Notes: generated by a model from the sequence alone, not told the origin. A stretch of 64,000 nucleotides of DNA from Paraburkholderia ferrariae NBRC 106233 (GCF_000685035.1 NZ_BAYB01000002.1:434001-498000), one strand, 5' to 3'; shown: positions 27,846 through 37,618, counted from the first letter of the stretch. Numbers and translations: made by a program.

Positions 27846-29045
27846 ATGAAGAAAACACTATTGGCATCAACGCTGGGTCTCGTCGCACTGGGCGCGCAAG
27901 CCCAGAGCAGTGTCACGCTGTATGGCATCGTCGATACGGGCATTGGCTATCAGAGCAGCGGCACGTCGCTCGGCAAGACTTCGGGCGGCGCGTCGTCGGT
28001 GAAGATGGTGCAGGGCGTGTGGGCCGGCTCGCGCTTCGGCTTCAAGGGCAGCGAAGATCTGGGCGGCGGCACGCGCGCAATCTTCCAGCTGGAGGAGGGC
28101 TATAACTCGTCCACCGGCGCCGAATCGACCTCGGGTCTGATGTTCAGCCGCGGGGCCTATGTGGGTCTTGCGAACCAGAACTACGGCTCGCTCACCGCGG
28201 GCCGCCAGTACGCCCCGTACTACTCGCTGCTCGCGCCGTACAGCCCCACCACCTGGCTTACCGGCGCCTATGGCGCGCACCCGGGCGACCTCGATTCGAT
28301 GGACACGATCTATCGCATCAACAACGCGCTCATCTATACCTCGCCGAACCTCGCGGGCTTCACCTTCAGCGGCATGTATGCGCTGGGCGGTGTGGCGGGC
28401 AGCACGGGCGCGGGCCAGTCGTGGAGCCTCGCAGCGAACTACATCCACGGTCCCGTGGGGCTTGCCGTGGGCTTCGAGCGCCTGAACAACTCGACGAACG
28501 GCGGCGGTGCGTGGGGCGCGAATTCCACCGCGTCGAGCAACGGCGAGCCCGGCGTCTCGGGCATCACGAACGGCTATCAGACCGCGGCGGCACAGCAGCG
28601 CTTCGCGGTGACGGGCGGCTATACGTTCAATTCCCAGTGGGATATCTCGGCTTCGTATTCGAACGTGCAGTACGTGGCGGGGGCGGGTTCGAAGTTCCTC
28701 GACACGGCGATCTGGAATACGGGCGGCGTCGTGCTGCACTACAAACCGCTCACTACGCTGGACCTCGCGGCGGGCTACAGCTATACGCGTGCGGCGAAGG
28801 CCAATGGCGTCACGAGTGCGGCTTCGTATCAGCAGTACAATCTTTCGCAGTACGTGACGTTGTCCAAGCGCACCGGCATCTACTTCGTCGAGGCGTATCA
28901 GCGCGCGGGCGGCCAGACGCTGGGCACGAACGGCGCGGGCGACATCATCAATGCGACGGCCGATATCGGCGACGGCCAGAACAGCGCGCCTTCGTCGTCA
29001 CGCAGCCAGGTGGCGGGCGCGGTGGGCATCATTCACCGCTTCTGA
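27846..29045 (+). CDS. Gram-negative porin (Porin_4/OmpC-like)
   Basis: A 399-residue outer-membrane beta-barrel protein. The signal peptide ends GAQAQS, followed by the typical first strand SVTLYGIVDTGIGYQ and the motif SRFGFKGSEDLGGGTRAIFQLE. The last residue is Phe (GIIHRF), the usual barrel-assembly signal. A CAGGAG ribosome-binding site precedes the ATG. It closes the aldonate cluster and probably lets the substrate across the outer membrane. A strong terminator follows. Confidence 0.95.
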   Translation: MKKTLLASTLGLVALGAQAQSSVTLYGIVDTGIGYQSSGTSLGKTSGGASSVKMVQGVWAGSRFGFKGSEDLGGGTRAIFQLEEGYNSSTGAESTSGLMFSRGAYVGLANQNYGSLTAGRQYAPYYSLLAPYSPTTWLTGAYGAHPGDLDSMDTIYRINNALIYTSPNLAGFTFSGMYALGGVAGSTGAGQSWSLAANYIHGPVGLAVGFERLNNSTNGGGAWGANSTASSNGEPGVSGITNGYQTAAAQQRFAVTGGYTFNSQWDISASYSNVQYVAGAGSKFLDTAIWNTGGVVLHYKPLTTLDLAAGYSYTRAAKANGVTSAASYQQYNLSQYVTLSKRTGIYFVEAYQRAGGQTLGTNGAGDIINATADIGDGQNSAPSSSRSQVAGAVGIIHRF

Positions 29046-29077
29046 TGGCCTGGTGTCCACTCCAGTGGAAAGTTTGA

Positions 29078-29109
29078 CGGCGGCGCCTTGAGGTGCCGCC
29101 GTTTTTTTT
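29078..29109 (+). terminator. Rho-independent terminator after the porin gene
   Basis: Arms CGGCGGCGCC (29078-29087) and GGTGCCGCCG (29092-29101) around a TTGA loop form a 10-bp stem with one G-U pair, followed by eight T residues. It lies 33 bp after the porin stop and ends the 19-29 kb cluster. Confidence 0.93.
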
Positions 29110-29147
29110 GATTTTTTCGGCTGGCGAGGCGCCACGGCCATCCCGGC

Positions 29148-29981
29148 TCAGTGGTCGGTCGAAATCGTAACCGGCTCCCACGTGCGAATCTCTTCCTGCA
29201 ACGCCGACAACTTGTCGCGCACCAGACCCAGTGCATCGCTGCCGAGCAGGAGATGGACCGGCGGGCGCTCCGCAGCGATTGCAGCGAGCATTGCCCGCGC
29301 GGCTTTCCTGGGGTCTCCCAATTGCTTGCCGCTCTTTTCCTCGCGCGCCTGGCGAATGGGGTTGAATATCGCGTCGTAGTCCGAAATTGAACGGGGCGTG
29401 CGCGTCATCGAGCGGCCTGCCCAGTCGGTGCGGAACGAGCCCGGCGCCACGGCGGTCACGGCAATACCGAATGGTGCGACCTCTTTTCCGAGCGCCTCGG
29501 AAATGCCTTCCAGCGCGAACTTGCTCCCGCAGTAGTAGGCAATGCCAGGCATCGTGATGTAGCCGCCCATCGACGTGATGTTCAGAATGTGGCCGCGCCG
29601 GCGCTCGCGCATGAAGGGCAGCACGGCCTTCATCATGGCGACCGCGCCAAAGACATTCACGTCGAACTGCTGACGCATCTGCGCCAGAGGCGATTCTTCC
29701 ATGATGCCTTCGTGACCATAACCGGCGTTGTTGACCAGGACGTCGACAGGCCCCACGCTGGCCTCGATCTCCGCCACAGCGCCCTCGATGGCTTCGAAGT
29801 CGGTCACGTCCAGCACACGTGCAAAGGCCGCCGTGGCAGACAGGGACTCGAAATCGCGCTTTGCCTGCGTACTCCTCACGGTCCCGACCACCGTGTGACC
29901 GTCCGCCAGCGCCTCTTGCGCGAGCGCGCGGCCAAAGCCGCTGCTCACGCCCGTAATAAGCAGAATCTTGCTGGATGCCAT
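29148..29981 (-). CDS. Short-chain dehydrogenase/reductase
   Basis: A 277-residue classical SDR-type oxidoreductase. The cofactor motif is LLITGVSSGFGRALAQEA near residues 7-24, NNAG lies near 88-91, and the catalytic Ser and Tyr-x-x-x-Lys are in ITSMGGYITMPGIAYYCGSK. The substrate is unknown. It is transcribed divergently from an AraC-family gene, its probable activator, with a 94-bp shared promoter region. Confidence 0.92.
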   Translation of the reverse strand: MASSKILLITGVSSGFGRALAQEALADGHTVVGTVRSTQAKRDFESLSATAAFARVLDVTDFEAIEGAVAEIEASVGPVDVLVNNAGYGHEGIMEESPLAQMRQQFDVNVFGAVAMMKAVLPFMRERRRGHILNITSMGGYITMPGIAYYCGSKFALEGISEALGKEVAPFGIAVTAVAPGSFRTDWAGRSMTRTPRSISDYDAIFNPIRQAREEKSGKQLGDPRKAARAMLAAIAAERPPVHLLLGSDALGLVRDKLSALQEEIRTWEPVTISTDH

Positions 29982-30075
29982 GGAAACTTCTCCCGAATGT
30001 CGATTGAAGCATGCATACTAGTCTCGTGAATGAGGTGCCATCAGCCGAATTTCGCTGTATTTATTGCCTAAAACT

Positions 30076-31047
30076 ATGAGCACGAAACGCGTCGCCTCTC
30101 GCCGTTCGAATCTGTCCTCTCGCAGCAGGAAACGCATGGTGGCCCTGCTGCGCGCGCTGGCGCCCGAGGAGGGCTATAACCTGACGTCGCTGCCGAGCGT
30201 GCGCATCCTGCGCTCGAACCGGGCGTTGTCGCGCACCCCGGTGCTGTACGACCCCGGCATCGTGATCGTTTGTCAGGGCCGCAAGCGAGGCTACTTCGGC
30301 GACCAGCGCTATCTATACGACGAGGATCACTATCTGGCTGTGTCCGTGCCGGTTCCGTTCAGTATGGAAACCGATGCCACACCGGAGCGCCCGCTACTCG
30401 CCCTGTATCTGCACCTCGATTTTGCGCTCGCCGCCGAACTGGCGGCACAGATCGACGGCGAAGGGGCAGCGCCGGGTGCGGAGGCGCCGCAGAGCATGAT
30501 GTCCACGCCGATGGACGACGCGATGCAGGGGTCGGTGCTGCGCTTTCTCGAAGCGCTGCATCGTCCGCTCGAAGCCGCCGTGTTGGGACCTGGCCTGCTG
30601 CGCGAACTGTACTTCCGCGTCTTCACCGGCGCCCAGGGGGAATCGATGCGGGAGGCGCTGGCAATGCGGGGGCAGTTCGGCAAGATCGGGCGGTCGCTGC
30701 GCCTGATCCACGCGGGCTACACGCAGCCGCTGGACGTGCCGCAACTGGCCGAGGCAGCGGGCATGAGCGTGCCGAGCTTTCACAGCCACTTCAAGGCGAT
30801 CACGCAGGTCTCGCCCATGCAGTACGTCAAGTCGACGCGTCTGCATCAGGCTCGTTTGCTGATGGTGCGGCAGGATCTGACCGCGGAGGCGGCAAGCTAC
30901 GCCGTGGGCTATACGAGCCCTTCGCAGTTCAGCAGGGAGTTCAAGCGCCTGTTCGGCTTGACGCCCGCGGCGGAAGCGAAGCGCGTGCGCGAGGGCTTCG
31001 CCATGCCGGAGGCGTTTGCCGATGCGGTTTATGTGTCGTCCCACTGA
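30076..31047 (+). CDS. AraC-family transcriptional regulator
   Basis: A 323-residue regulator with an AraC_N-type cupin-like domain (about residues 30-210; VIVCQGRKRGYFGDQRYLYD) and two C-terminal helix-turn-helix motifs (about 225-310; PQLAEAAGMSVPSFHSHFKAI and AASYAVGYTSPSQFSREFKRL). ATG 30076 is preferred over a TTG at 30064. It is divergent from the SDR gene, the usual arrangement for an AraC regulator and its target. Confidence 0.92.
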   Translation: MSTKRVASRRSNLSSRSRKRMVALLRALAPEEGYNLTSLPSVRILRSNRALSRTPVLYDPGIVIVCQGRKRGYFGDQRYLYDEDHYLAVSVPVPFSMETDATPERPLLALYLHLDFALAAELAAQIDGEGAAPGAEAPQSMMSTPMDDAMQGSVLRFLEALHRPLEAAVLGPGLLRELYFRVFTGAQGESMREALAMRGQFGKIGRSLRLIHAGYTQPLDVPQLAEAAGMSVPSFHSHFKAITQVSPMQYVKSTRLHQARLLMVRQDLTAEAASYAVGYTSPSQFSREFKRLFGLTPAAEAKRVREGFAMPEAFADAVYVSSH

Positions 31048-31254
31048 GCGCGACGCGCTTGCTTCCATGACGGAGCTGCACGGGCGTATCGACAGGGGCG
31101 GACGTCGAAGCTTTCATATTCTTACAAATCAGTATCCTCAATCCTTACAATGTCATTAAAATGAGCCGCGGCCCGCAGCCGCTCTCCCGCGTCGCTGCGG
31201 GCGACCCTGCGGCTACCGCCCTGTCTCAAGAGCATTGCAAAGGAATTTTTCTTC

Positions 31255-32559
31255 ATGGAAACCCAGGCCGATCCGGTCGTATCCTCCGCGCACGACACGC
31301 GGCGGCGTGTGCTTGCCATTGTCGGCGCCTCGTCGGGCAACCTCGTCGAGTGGTTCGACTTCTACGTCTATTCGTTCTGCGCGCTGTATTTCGCCCCCGC
31401 GTTTTTTCCGAACGGAAACACGACCACCCAGTTGCTGAACACGGCCGGCGTGTTCGCGGCGGGTTTCCTGATGCGGCCGATCGGCGGCTGGCTGTTTGGC
31501 CGCATCGCCGACCGGCACGGCCGGCGCACCGCGATGATGGTGTCCGTGCTGATGATGTGCGCCGGCTCGCTCGTGATCGCCGTGCTTCCCACTTACGCGC
31601 AGATCGGCGCGCTGGCGCCGCTGGTCCTCTTGATCGCGCGTCTGTTCCAGGGCTTGTCGGTGGGCGGCGAGTACGGCACGAGCGCGACCTACATGAGCGA
31701 GGTCGCCCTCAAGGGGCGGCGCGGCTTCTTCGCGTCGTTCCAGTACGTGACGTTGATTGGCGGCCAGCTTTGCGCGCTGCTCGTGCTGGTCATCCTGCAA
31801 CAGGCGCTCTCGACCGAAGAGCTCAAGGCCTGGGGCTGGCGCATTCCGTTCGTGGTGGGCGCCGCGGCGGCGCTCGTCTCGCTGTATCTGCGCAAGTCGC
31901 TCGACGAGACTTCGACGAGCGAGTCGCGCCACAAGAAGAACGCGGGAACGATCCGCGGCGTGTGGCAGCACAAGGGCGCCTTCCTGACCGTGATGGGCTT
32001 CACGGCGGGCGGCTCGTTGATCTTCTACACGTTCACGACTTACATGCAGAAGTATCTGGTCAACACCGTCGGGATGCATGCGAAGACCGCCAGCAACGTG
32101 ATGACCGTGGCGCTGCTCCTGTACATGCTGATGCAACCGCTCTTTGGCGCGCTCTCCGACAAGATCGGCCGCCGCATGTCGATGATTCTGTTCGGCTCGT
32201 TTGCGGTCGTCGGCACGGTGCCGTTGATGCATGCGTTGAAGGACGTGACCAGTCCCGTCGCCGCCGGCGTGCTGATCACGATCGCGCTCGCCATCGTCAG
32301 CTTCTATACCTCGATTAGCGGGCTCATCAAGGCCGAGATGTTTCCCCCGGAAGTGCGCGCGATGGGCGTGGGCCTCTCGTATGCCGTTGCGAATGCGATT
32401 TTCGGCGGGTCAGCCGAGTACGTCGCGCTGTGGTTCAAGTCCATCGGCAGCGAGGAAACGTTCTATTGGTACGTGACGGCGCTGTGCGCGGTCTCGCTGA
32501 TCGTGTCGTATCGCATGCGCGACCCGAGCCGGGAAGGGTATCTGCGGCACGAGCCGTGA
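31255..32559 (+). CDS. MFS dicarboxylate permease, KgtP (alpha-ketoglutarate) type
   Basis: A 434-residue MFS transporter of the metabolite:H+ symporter group. Twelve membrane segments are visible. Hallmarks are [14 protein letters not shown] near residue 28, [21 protein letters not shown] near 75, and [20 protein letters not shown] near 130, all close to alpha-ketoglutarate permease. Uptake of an alpha-keto dicarboxylate fits the neighbouring pathways, which end in alpha-ketoglutarate. A TTACAA-N18-TACAAT promoter-like pair lies at 31122-31151. Confidence 0.88.
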   Translation: METQADPVVSSAHDTRRRVLAIVGASSGNLVEWFDFYVYSFCALYFAPAFFPNGNTTTQLLNTAGVFAAGFLMRPIGGWLFGRIADRHGRRTAMMVSVLMMCAGSLVIAVLPTYAQIGALAPLVLLIARLFQGLSVGGEYGTSATYMSEVALKGRRGFFASFQYVTLIGGQLCALLVLVILQQALSTEELKAWGWRIPFVVGAAAALVSLYLRKSLDETSTSESRHKKNAGTIRGVWQHKGAFLTVMGFTAGGSLIFYTFTTYMQKYLVNTVGMHAKTASNVMTVALLLYMLMQPLFGALSDKIGRRMSMILFGSFAVVGTVPLMHALKDVTSPVAAGVLITIALAIVSFYTSISGLIKAEMFPPEVRAMGVGLSYAVANAIFGGSAEYVALWFKSIGSEETFYWYVTALCAVSLIVSYRMRDPSREGYLRHEP

Positions 32560-32585
32560 TTCTGGCCTGCGCGTTTCTTGTTCGC

Positions 32586-32969
32586 TTATTCGCGCGCGAA
32601 GTTGAGTTCCACGCCGTTGCCGGCCGGATCGGAGAAGAAGATTTGCCGCTGGCCGGTCATCGGCACATCGTCGCAGGCGAACCGGATGTCGAAGTTTTGC
32701 AGGCGCTCGATCGTCGCCGGCCAGTCCGTGCACGAGAAAGCAACGTGGTCGAACGTGTTTCGCGCGGCCGCGTTGCGTTCTTCTTCAGGGGCGGCTTCCG
32801 AGAGATGCAGGATGTCCTTTTCGCCGGCGTAGAGCCAGTAACCGAAACTTCTGAACGGCGGCCGGTTGCCGACCCGCAGGCCCACGACGTTCACATAGAA
32901 GTCGCGTAGCGTGTCGAGGGTAGCGCGGTCCGCGCGGAGGTTGTAATGGCTGAAGCCGGTGACGGACAT
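32586..32969 (-). CDS. VOC family protein
   Basis: A 127-residue single-module vicinal-oxygen-chelate protein. FSHYNLRADRATLDTLRDFYVNVVGL opens the first unit. A first-unit His (H7), a mid-sequence His (FDHVAFSC) and a C-terminal Glu (GNGVELNF) match the usual metal triad, so metal-dependent enzyme activity is plausible. It is convergent with the KgtP-like gene and 69 bp from the next minus-strand gene. Confidence 0.85.
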   Translation of the reverse strand: MSVTGFSHYNLRADRATLDTLRDFYVNVVGLRVGNRPPFRSFGYWLYAGEKDILHLSEAAPEEERNAAARNTFDHVAFSCTDWPATIERLQNFDIRFACDDVPMTGQRQIFFSDPAGNGVELNFARE

Positions 32970-33038
32970 GGCGAAGGCTCGCGGGGTAGGCGGGCCTTCT
33001 ATTTTATCGCCGGTGGCGAACGGGCGTGGCGCAGTGCA

Positions 33039-33836
33039 TCAGCGTCCCTCGAAGCGCGGCGCCCTGCGCTGCGCAAAGGCGTCGAGCCCCTCCTGCATAT
33101 CGGCGCTTTCGCACGCTATGCGGCGCAGTTCCGCAATGCGCTCCATGGCGTCCACGGGCAGCGGTTGCAGATCTTCAAGAATGCGCAATTGCTCCTTCAC
33201 TGCCTGGATCGCGAGCGGTGCCTTGGCGGCGATCCCGCGTGCCATTTCCAGCGCGCTCGCCTGCAGCGCTTCGCGCTCCACCAGCCGGTTGATCACGCCG
33301 AAGCGCTCGGCCTGCGCGGCATCCAGGGGACGCGCGCAGAAGAACATGTCCTTCAGTACGTGAATCGGCAGGTTGTTGAAGAGGCGCAGCAGGCCACTCG
33401 TCGTGTACGGCAGGCCGATGTTCGCGGGCGTCATCGTGAAGCGCGCGCTCGCATCGGCAACGATCAGGTCGCAGCTCATCGCCAGATCGACCGCGCCGCC
33501 CCATACCGTGCCCGACACCATCGCAATCACCACGCCCGGATAGCTGCGCACCCGTCGCAACGCTTGCTCGAGCGGTTTGCCCCACGCAAGCGGGTCGCGG
33601 TCTTCGGCCAGTTCGCCCAGGTCGTGCCCCGCGCTCCAGACGTCTTCGCCAACGCCGCTGCCCAGCATCACCACCGGCACGCGCTGTTCGGCGAGCGCGG
33701 CAAGACGCGCATCCAGCGCATGGAGCAACCCGGCGCTGAGCGCGTGCCGCCGCGAGGGATTGCGAAACACCACGCTTGCGATGCGTTCGTCGATCAACTC
33801 GACGTTCACGCTGACCGGTTCGACCGCCTTCATCAC
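33039..33836 (-). CDS. Methylmalonyl-CoA decarboxylase-like crotonase-fold enzyme (ScpB-like)
   Basis: A 265-residue enoyl-CoA hydratase/isomerase superfamily member. The arrangement SAGHDLGEL (H71), MVSGTVWGGAVDLAMS and MTPANIGLPYTTSG (Y144), then KAPLAIQAVKEQLRIL, closely follows E. coli methylmalonyl-CoA decarboxylase, whose key residues include the equivalent His and Tyr. The expected reaction is methylmalonyl-CoA to propionyl-CoA plus CO2. The gene overlaps the CoA-transferase gene by 4 bp. Confidence 0.82.
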   Translation of the reverse strand: MMKAVEPVSVNVELIDERIASVVFRNPSRRHALSAGLLHALDARLAALAEQRVPVVMLGSGVGEDVWSAGHDLGELAEDRDPLAWGKPLEQALRRVRSYPGVVIAMVSGTVWGGAVDLAMSCDLIVADASARFTMTPANIGLPYTTSGLLRLFNNLPIHVLKDMFFCARPLDAAQAERFGVINRLVEREALQASALEMARGIAAKAPLAIQAVKEQLRILEDLQPLPVDAMERIAELRRIACESADMQEGLDAFAQRRAPRFEGR

Positions 33837-35080
33837 GCGACTCCTGCTTCGAGGGTATGCGCCGGCATGCCCGGCGCCTGATAGACCACGCCGGCAGCGA
33901 CCAGCGCGTCGAGTTTCGTATCGTCAACACCGGCTTCGCGCAGCACGTCGCGGCTATGCTCGCCCAAGGCCGGCGGTGCGTGGCGGCTTGCCTCGCGTGC
34001 AGCCGGTTCGCCTTGCGATGCTACGCCGAACACCGGCGTCGGGATCTGGCGCAGCGCACCCAGCGTCGCGTGGTCCACGGTCTCCACGAGCTTGCAGTGC
34101 GCTACCTGCGCGTCCGCGAACACTTCGTCGAGCGTATGAATGGGGCCGGCCGGCAGGCCCGCGTTCACGAATAGTTCGGTCCATTCGCGTTTGCCGCGCG
34201 TTTTCAGGCGTGTTTCGAGCAGGGCCTTCAGCGCTTCGCGATTCGCCACGCGCGTTTCGTTCGTCGAGAAACGCGGGTCGCCGGGCAAATGCGGCAGATC
34301 CAGCACGTGGCACAGACGCAGCCACATGTCGCCGGTAATCGGCGCGATGTTGAGCGGGCCGTCTGCCGTTTCGAACACGCCGTACGGCGCGATGACCGAG
34401 TGCGCGTTGCCGGTGCGCCGCGGCACGTCGCCGAGGCTCAGGTAGCGCTGGCCGTGCACGCTCAGGAGGCCCACGAGGCTCGCGAGCAGCGAGGTGCTCA
34501 CGTGCTGGCCGCGCCCCGTGCGCTCGCGCTCGTAGAGTGCCGAAAGGATCGCCATGGCGAGCCACATGCCGGCGCTCAGGTCGCCGATGGCCGTGCCGGT
34601 GCGCGTGGGCTCGCCATCGGCGAAGCCGGTCAGGCTCATCATGCCCGAGTAGCCTTGTGCGATCTGGTCGAAGCCCGGCCAGTCGGCCAGCGGCCCGGTA
34701 TCGCCGAAGGCGTTGATGCTGCCCATCACGAGGCGCGGGTTGCGCGCGGCGAGCGCTTCGTAGCCGAGCCCCATGTTCTCGATCGTGCCCGGCTTGAAGT
34801 TCTCGATCACGACATCGGCACCGTCGATCAGCGTGCGCACCGCGTCGAGTCCGCGCGGGTCGCGCAGATCGACGCACAGGCCGCGCTTGTTCCGGTTGCA
34901 CGAGAGGTAGTACGTGCTGATGCCGCGGTCGAACGGCCCCCATGCGCGGCTCATGTCGCCGTGCGGGCCGGCTTCGACCTTCACGACATCGGCGCCGAGA
35001 TCGGCGAGCACCATCGAGCAGAACGGCCCCGAGAGCGCGCGCGTCAGATCGACGACCTTGATTCCTTGTAACGATTGCAT
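33833..35080 (-). CDS. CaiB/BaiF-family (type III) CoA-transferase
   Basis: A 415-residue class III CoA-transferase. The N-terminus VVDLTRALSGPFCSMVLADLGADVVKVE is typical, and the catalytic Asp is D167 (AIGDLSAGM). It moves CoA between carboxylic acids, often with succinyl-CoA as donor. Coupling to a methylmalonyl-CoA-decarboxylase-like gene and an upstream MFS gene suggests that it activates an imported dicarboxylic acid. Confidence 0.92.
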   Translation of the reverse strand: MQSLQGIKVVDLTRALSGPFCSMVLADLGADVVKVEAGPHGDMSRAWGPFDRGISTYYLSCNRNKRGLCVDLRDPRGLDAVRTLIDGADVVIENFKPGTIENMGLGYEALAARNPRLVMGSINAFGDTGPLADWPGFDQIAQGYSGMMSLTGFADGEPTRTGTAIGDLSAGMWLAMAILSALYERERTGRGQHVSTSLLASLVGLLSVHGQRYLSLGDVPRRTGNAHSVIAPYGVFETADGPLNIAPITGDMWLRLCHVLDLPHLPGDPRFSTNETRVANREALKALLETRLKTRGKREWTELFVNAGLPAGPIHTLDEVFADAQVAHCKLVETVDHATLGALRQIPTPVFGVASQGEPAAREASRHAPPALGEHSRDVLREAGVDDTKLDALVAAGVVYQAPGMPAHTLEAGVA

Positions 35081-35122
35081 CCGGTGTCTCCAGGCGGATA
35101 GTGAGTGTGGTGAGTGTGGGCG

Positions 35123-36487
35123 CTATTCGGGCAGCGTGTCGTGCCGGGTTTCGACGGCGAACGGCAGGATCAGCATGCCGATGGCGAACGCGGCGGCCGT
35201 CCACGCCACGGGCACGCCCAGCGAGCCTTGCCAGTGGATCGCGGCCGCGAGCAGGAAGTTGACGCCCGCGCCGATAAAGCGGCCCACGGAGGCGTTGAAG
35301 GCGAAGGCGGTGGCGCGCACGCGGGTGGGGTACTGCTCGGGCAGCCAGAGCGAGAAGATCGCGAAGTTGCCGCCGAAGAAGCCCAGCAGGGCAAGCGAGG
35401 CCATGAAGAGGCCGAGTCCGTTCGGCAGATAGAAGGCCCAGCCGAACGCGATGACGATGGAAGCGGCCATGCCCGCGAAATACACGCCCAGCGCCGCGCG
35501 CCGGCCGATGCGCTCCGCGAGCCAGGGGGCGACGAGACAGCCCGCGACGGTCGCGAGCGAAAGGATGGCCGCGCCGATCGAGGCGAGCCGCACTGTGCCC
35601 ATGTGATCGATGCCGGCACGCGTGGCGAGTGTGACGACGGCACTTGCTTCGTACACCGAACCAGCCCACAGGCCGACGATGGCAACGCCCACGAGCGCGG
35701 CGCTCGTAACGGTGCGGCGCAGGAGCGCGCCCGTGAAAATGACGCGCAACGGCGAGGACGCAGTTGTTGCCGGTGCTTCGTCCGCTGTTGCGTCCGCTCT
35801 TGCGTCAGCCGCTGCATTCGTCGTGCGGTTGGCCGCCTTGCGCCATTGTCCGGGCTCCTTCACCTTGAGCACGGTGAAGATGGCGAGCAGTGCAGGAGCG
35901 AGGCCGCAGAGAAACATGGCGCGCCAGCCGTAGGTCGCGCCTATGGTGTAGTTGAGCCACGCGGCGAGGAAAAAGCCGAGGTAGTAGCCCGTCTGCAGAT
36001 AGCCCGCGCCCATCTTGCGGCGGTCCTCGGGCCAGCTTTCCGCGACATAGGTGCCGGCAAGCGCCCACTCGCCGCCCACGCCGATGCCCGCGATGAGCCG
36101 GAATGCCGCGAGCTCCCAGACGTTGTGCGCGAACGCTGCGGCCCCCGTGAACACGGAGTAGATGAGGATGCTGGCGGCGAGCGTGCGCACGCGACCGAAG
36201 CGGTCGGCGAGCGGCCCCCAGATAAACGAGAGTCCCCAGCCGATCAGGAAGAGCGCGAACAGGATCGAGCCGTACATGCCGAGGTTGCCGGGCGTGGCGG
36301 CAATGCCCGAATTGGGCAGGAGTTCGGTGAGCGCGGGCACCAGCACGAGTGCGTAGATCACGGAATCCACGCCGTCCAGCACCCAGCCGAGGTAGACGGC
36401 CCAGAAACCGCCGATCTGCTCGCGCGTGAGCGGCGTGCGGCGCGCCTTGATGCCGCCGGCGGACGCCGCGGCGATGGCTTTTTGCAT
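35123..36487 (-). CDS. MFS transporter (organic acid type)
   Basis: A 454-residue, 12-segment MFS permease. The start at 36487 was chosen because GGAGAC precedes it closely; an in-frame upstream ATG adds 29 unlikely residues. Family marks are GWVLDGVDSVIYALV, GPLADRFGRVRTLAAS and IAGIGVGGEWALAGTYVAE. The central loop (about 225-260) is Ala/Thr-rich and low complexity. It is first in an operon with the CoA-transferase and the decarboxylase-like gene, so an organic acid is the likely cargo. Confidence 0.9.
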   Translation of the reverse strand: MQKAIAAASAGGIKARRTPLTREQIGGFWAVYLGWVLDGVDSVIYALVLVPALTELLPNSGIAATPGNLGMYGSILFALFLIGWGLSFIWGPLADRFGRVRTLAASILIYSVFTGAAAFAHNVWELAAFRLIAGIGVGGEWALAGTYVAESWPEDRRKMGAGYLQTGYYLGFFLAAWLNYTIGATYGWRAMFLCGLAPALLAIFTVLKVKEPGQWRKAANRTTNAAADARADATADEAPATTASSPLRVIFTGALLRRTVTSAALVGVAIVGLWAGSVYEASAVVTLATRAGIDHMGTVRLASIGAAILSLATVAGCLVAPWLAERIGRRAALGVYFAGMAASIVIAFGWAFYLPNGLGLFMASLALLGFFGGNFAIFSLWLPEQYPTRVRATAFAFNASVGRFIGAGVNFLLAAAIHWQGSLGVPVAWTAAAFAIGMLILPFAVETRHDTLPE

Positions 36488-36583
36488 CGTTGTCTCCTTT
36501 CGTTGTGATGGCCCGGGCGAGAAGGGAAGCAGCAGGACATCTGTTTTGTCAGCCGAGTATAGGGAGCGACGCAATCGCCGAAA

Positions 36584-36594
36584 AATATGATATT
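36584..36594. promoter_or_regulatory. AATAT-G-ATATT dyad in the MFS/LysR divergent promoter
   Basis: An 11-bp perfect palindrome, AATAT-G-ATATT, lies in the 155-bp gap between the MFS operon and the divergent LysR gene, 49 bp before the LysR start. AT-rich dyads are common LysR sites. The assignment is positional. Confidence 0.45.
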
Positions 36595-36642
36595 CCTCTA
36601 GGGTGAGCGTTTTTTCTTATGGCGACGGGAGCAGGGAGCGAG

Positions 36643-37563
36643 ATGGATCTGCGGCAACTGCGGTACTTCGTGAAGGTGGTCGAATTCGGCAACGTGACGC
36701 GCGCGAGCGAGGCGCTGCACGTCGCGCAGCCGGCGGTGAGCCAGCAGATCCGCAATCTGGAAAGCGAGCTGGGCATGCAACTGCTCGAACGCAGCACCCA
36801 GGGCGTGGCGCCCACGGCCGCCGGCCAGACGCTGCATCGTCATGCGCTGGATCTCCTGCGTCAGGCCGACCGCACGCGCGACCTGCTGCTGCAGGACGCG
36901 GAGATGCCCCAGGGCAAGGTCTCGGTGGGCTTGCCGTCGAGCACGTCGCGCGTGCTCGCCATCCCGCTCGCGCGCACGATACGCGACCGCTATCCGGGCA
37001 TCGTGCTGGAGTTGATCGAGGCGCCCACGGCCGATCTCGCCGAACTGGTCGGCAGCGGCCGGGTGGATCTCGCGGTGGTGGCGGACGCCGTTCCGGCGCG
37101 CGGCGTGCGTGCCGAGCCGCTGCTTGCCGAGGTGCTGTACCTGATCGCGTGGCCGGAGTTCGAACTGCCCGAGGAGCCCGTGAGTCTCGCGGCGCTCGCG
37201 CGCATGCCGATGATTCTGCCGAGCGCGCCGAACACCATACGCAGCCGCGTCGAATGGGCGCTGCGCGAAGCCGGGCTATCGTGCGAGATCCTGTTCGAGG
37301 CCAGTTCGACGGCGCTGCTCTTTGCCGCGGTGCTCGCGCGGCTGGGCGTGACGATCCTGCCGTGGACCGCCGCGCACGTGGAACTCGACGAACACAAGCT
37401 CAAGCTCGCGCACGTCGATCACCGGCTTTTCAAGCGCGACCTTTCGCTCTGCTGGCGCGATACGGCGCTCGTCAGCAACCCGGTGCAGAAGGTGAAGGGG
37501 GTGATGCTCGAACTGTTCGAGCGCCTGAGCCGGCGGCCCGAGTGGGCAGTGCCTGTGCGTTGA
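36643..37563 (+). CDS. LysR-family transcriptional regulator
   Basis: A 306-residue LysR regulator of the Cbl/NAC-like short-operator group. The helix-turn-helix spans residues 1-60 (MDLRQLRYFVKVVEFGNVTRA, SEALHVAQPAVSQQIRNLE). ATG 36643 follows a GGGAGCGAG ribosome-binding site; an in-frame ATG at 36619 would add eight residues. It is divergent from the MFS/CoA-transferase/decarboxylase operon, its probable target. Confidence 0.92.
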   Translation: MDLRQLRYFVKVVEFGNVTRASEALHVAQPAVSQQIRNLESELGMQLLERSTQGVAPTAAGQTLHRHALDLLRQADRTRDLLLQDAEMPQGKVSVGLPSSTSRVLAIPLARTIRDRYPGIVLELIEAPTADLAELVGSGRVDLAVVADAVPARGVRAEPLLAEVLYLIAWPEFELPEEPVSLAALARMPMILPSAPNTIRSRVEWALREAGLSCEILFEASSTALLFAAVLARLGVTILPWTAAHVELDEHKLKLAHVDHRLFKRDLSLCWRDTALVSNPVQKVKGVMLELFERLSRRPEWAVPVR

Positions 37564-37577
37564 GTCACGCGCGGCGC

Positions 37578-37618
37578 AAAAAGCCCAACCCCGCGCTCCG
37601 GGGAGCGCGGGGTTGGGC
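37578..37618 (-). terminator. Rho-independent terminator of the uronate dehydrogenase operon
   Basis: A perfect 17-bp stem (37583-37599 with 37602-37618) is followed on the minus strand by a U5 run (complement of A at 37578-37582). It lies 69 bp past the minus-strand stop at 37687 and immediately after the plus-strand LysR stop, so it may stop transcription from both sides. Confidence 0.88.

Noticed and set aside
37583..37618. Plus-strand terminator of the LysR gene
   Set aside because: The stem is excellent, but only the minus strand has a U-run after it, so it was assigned to the uronate dehydrogenase gene; a bidirectional role remains possible.
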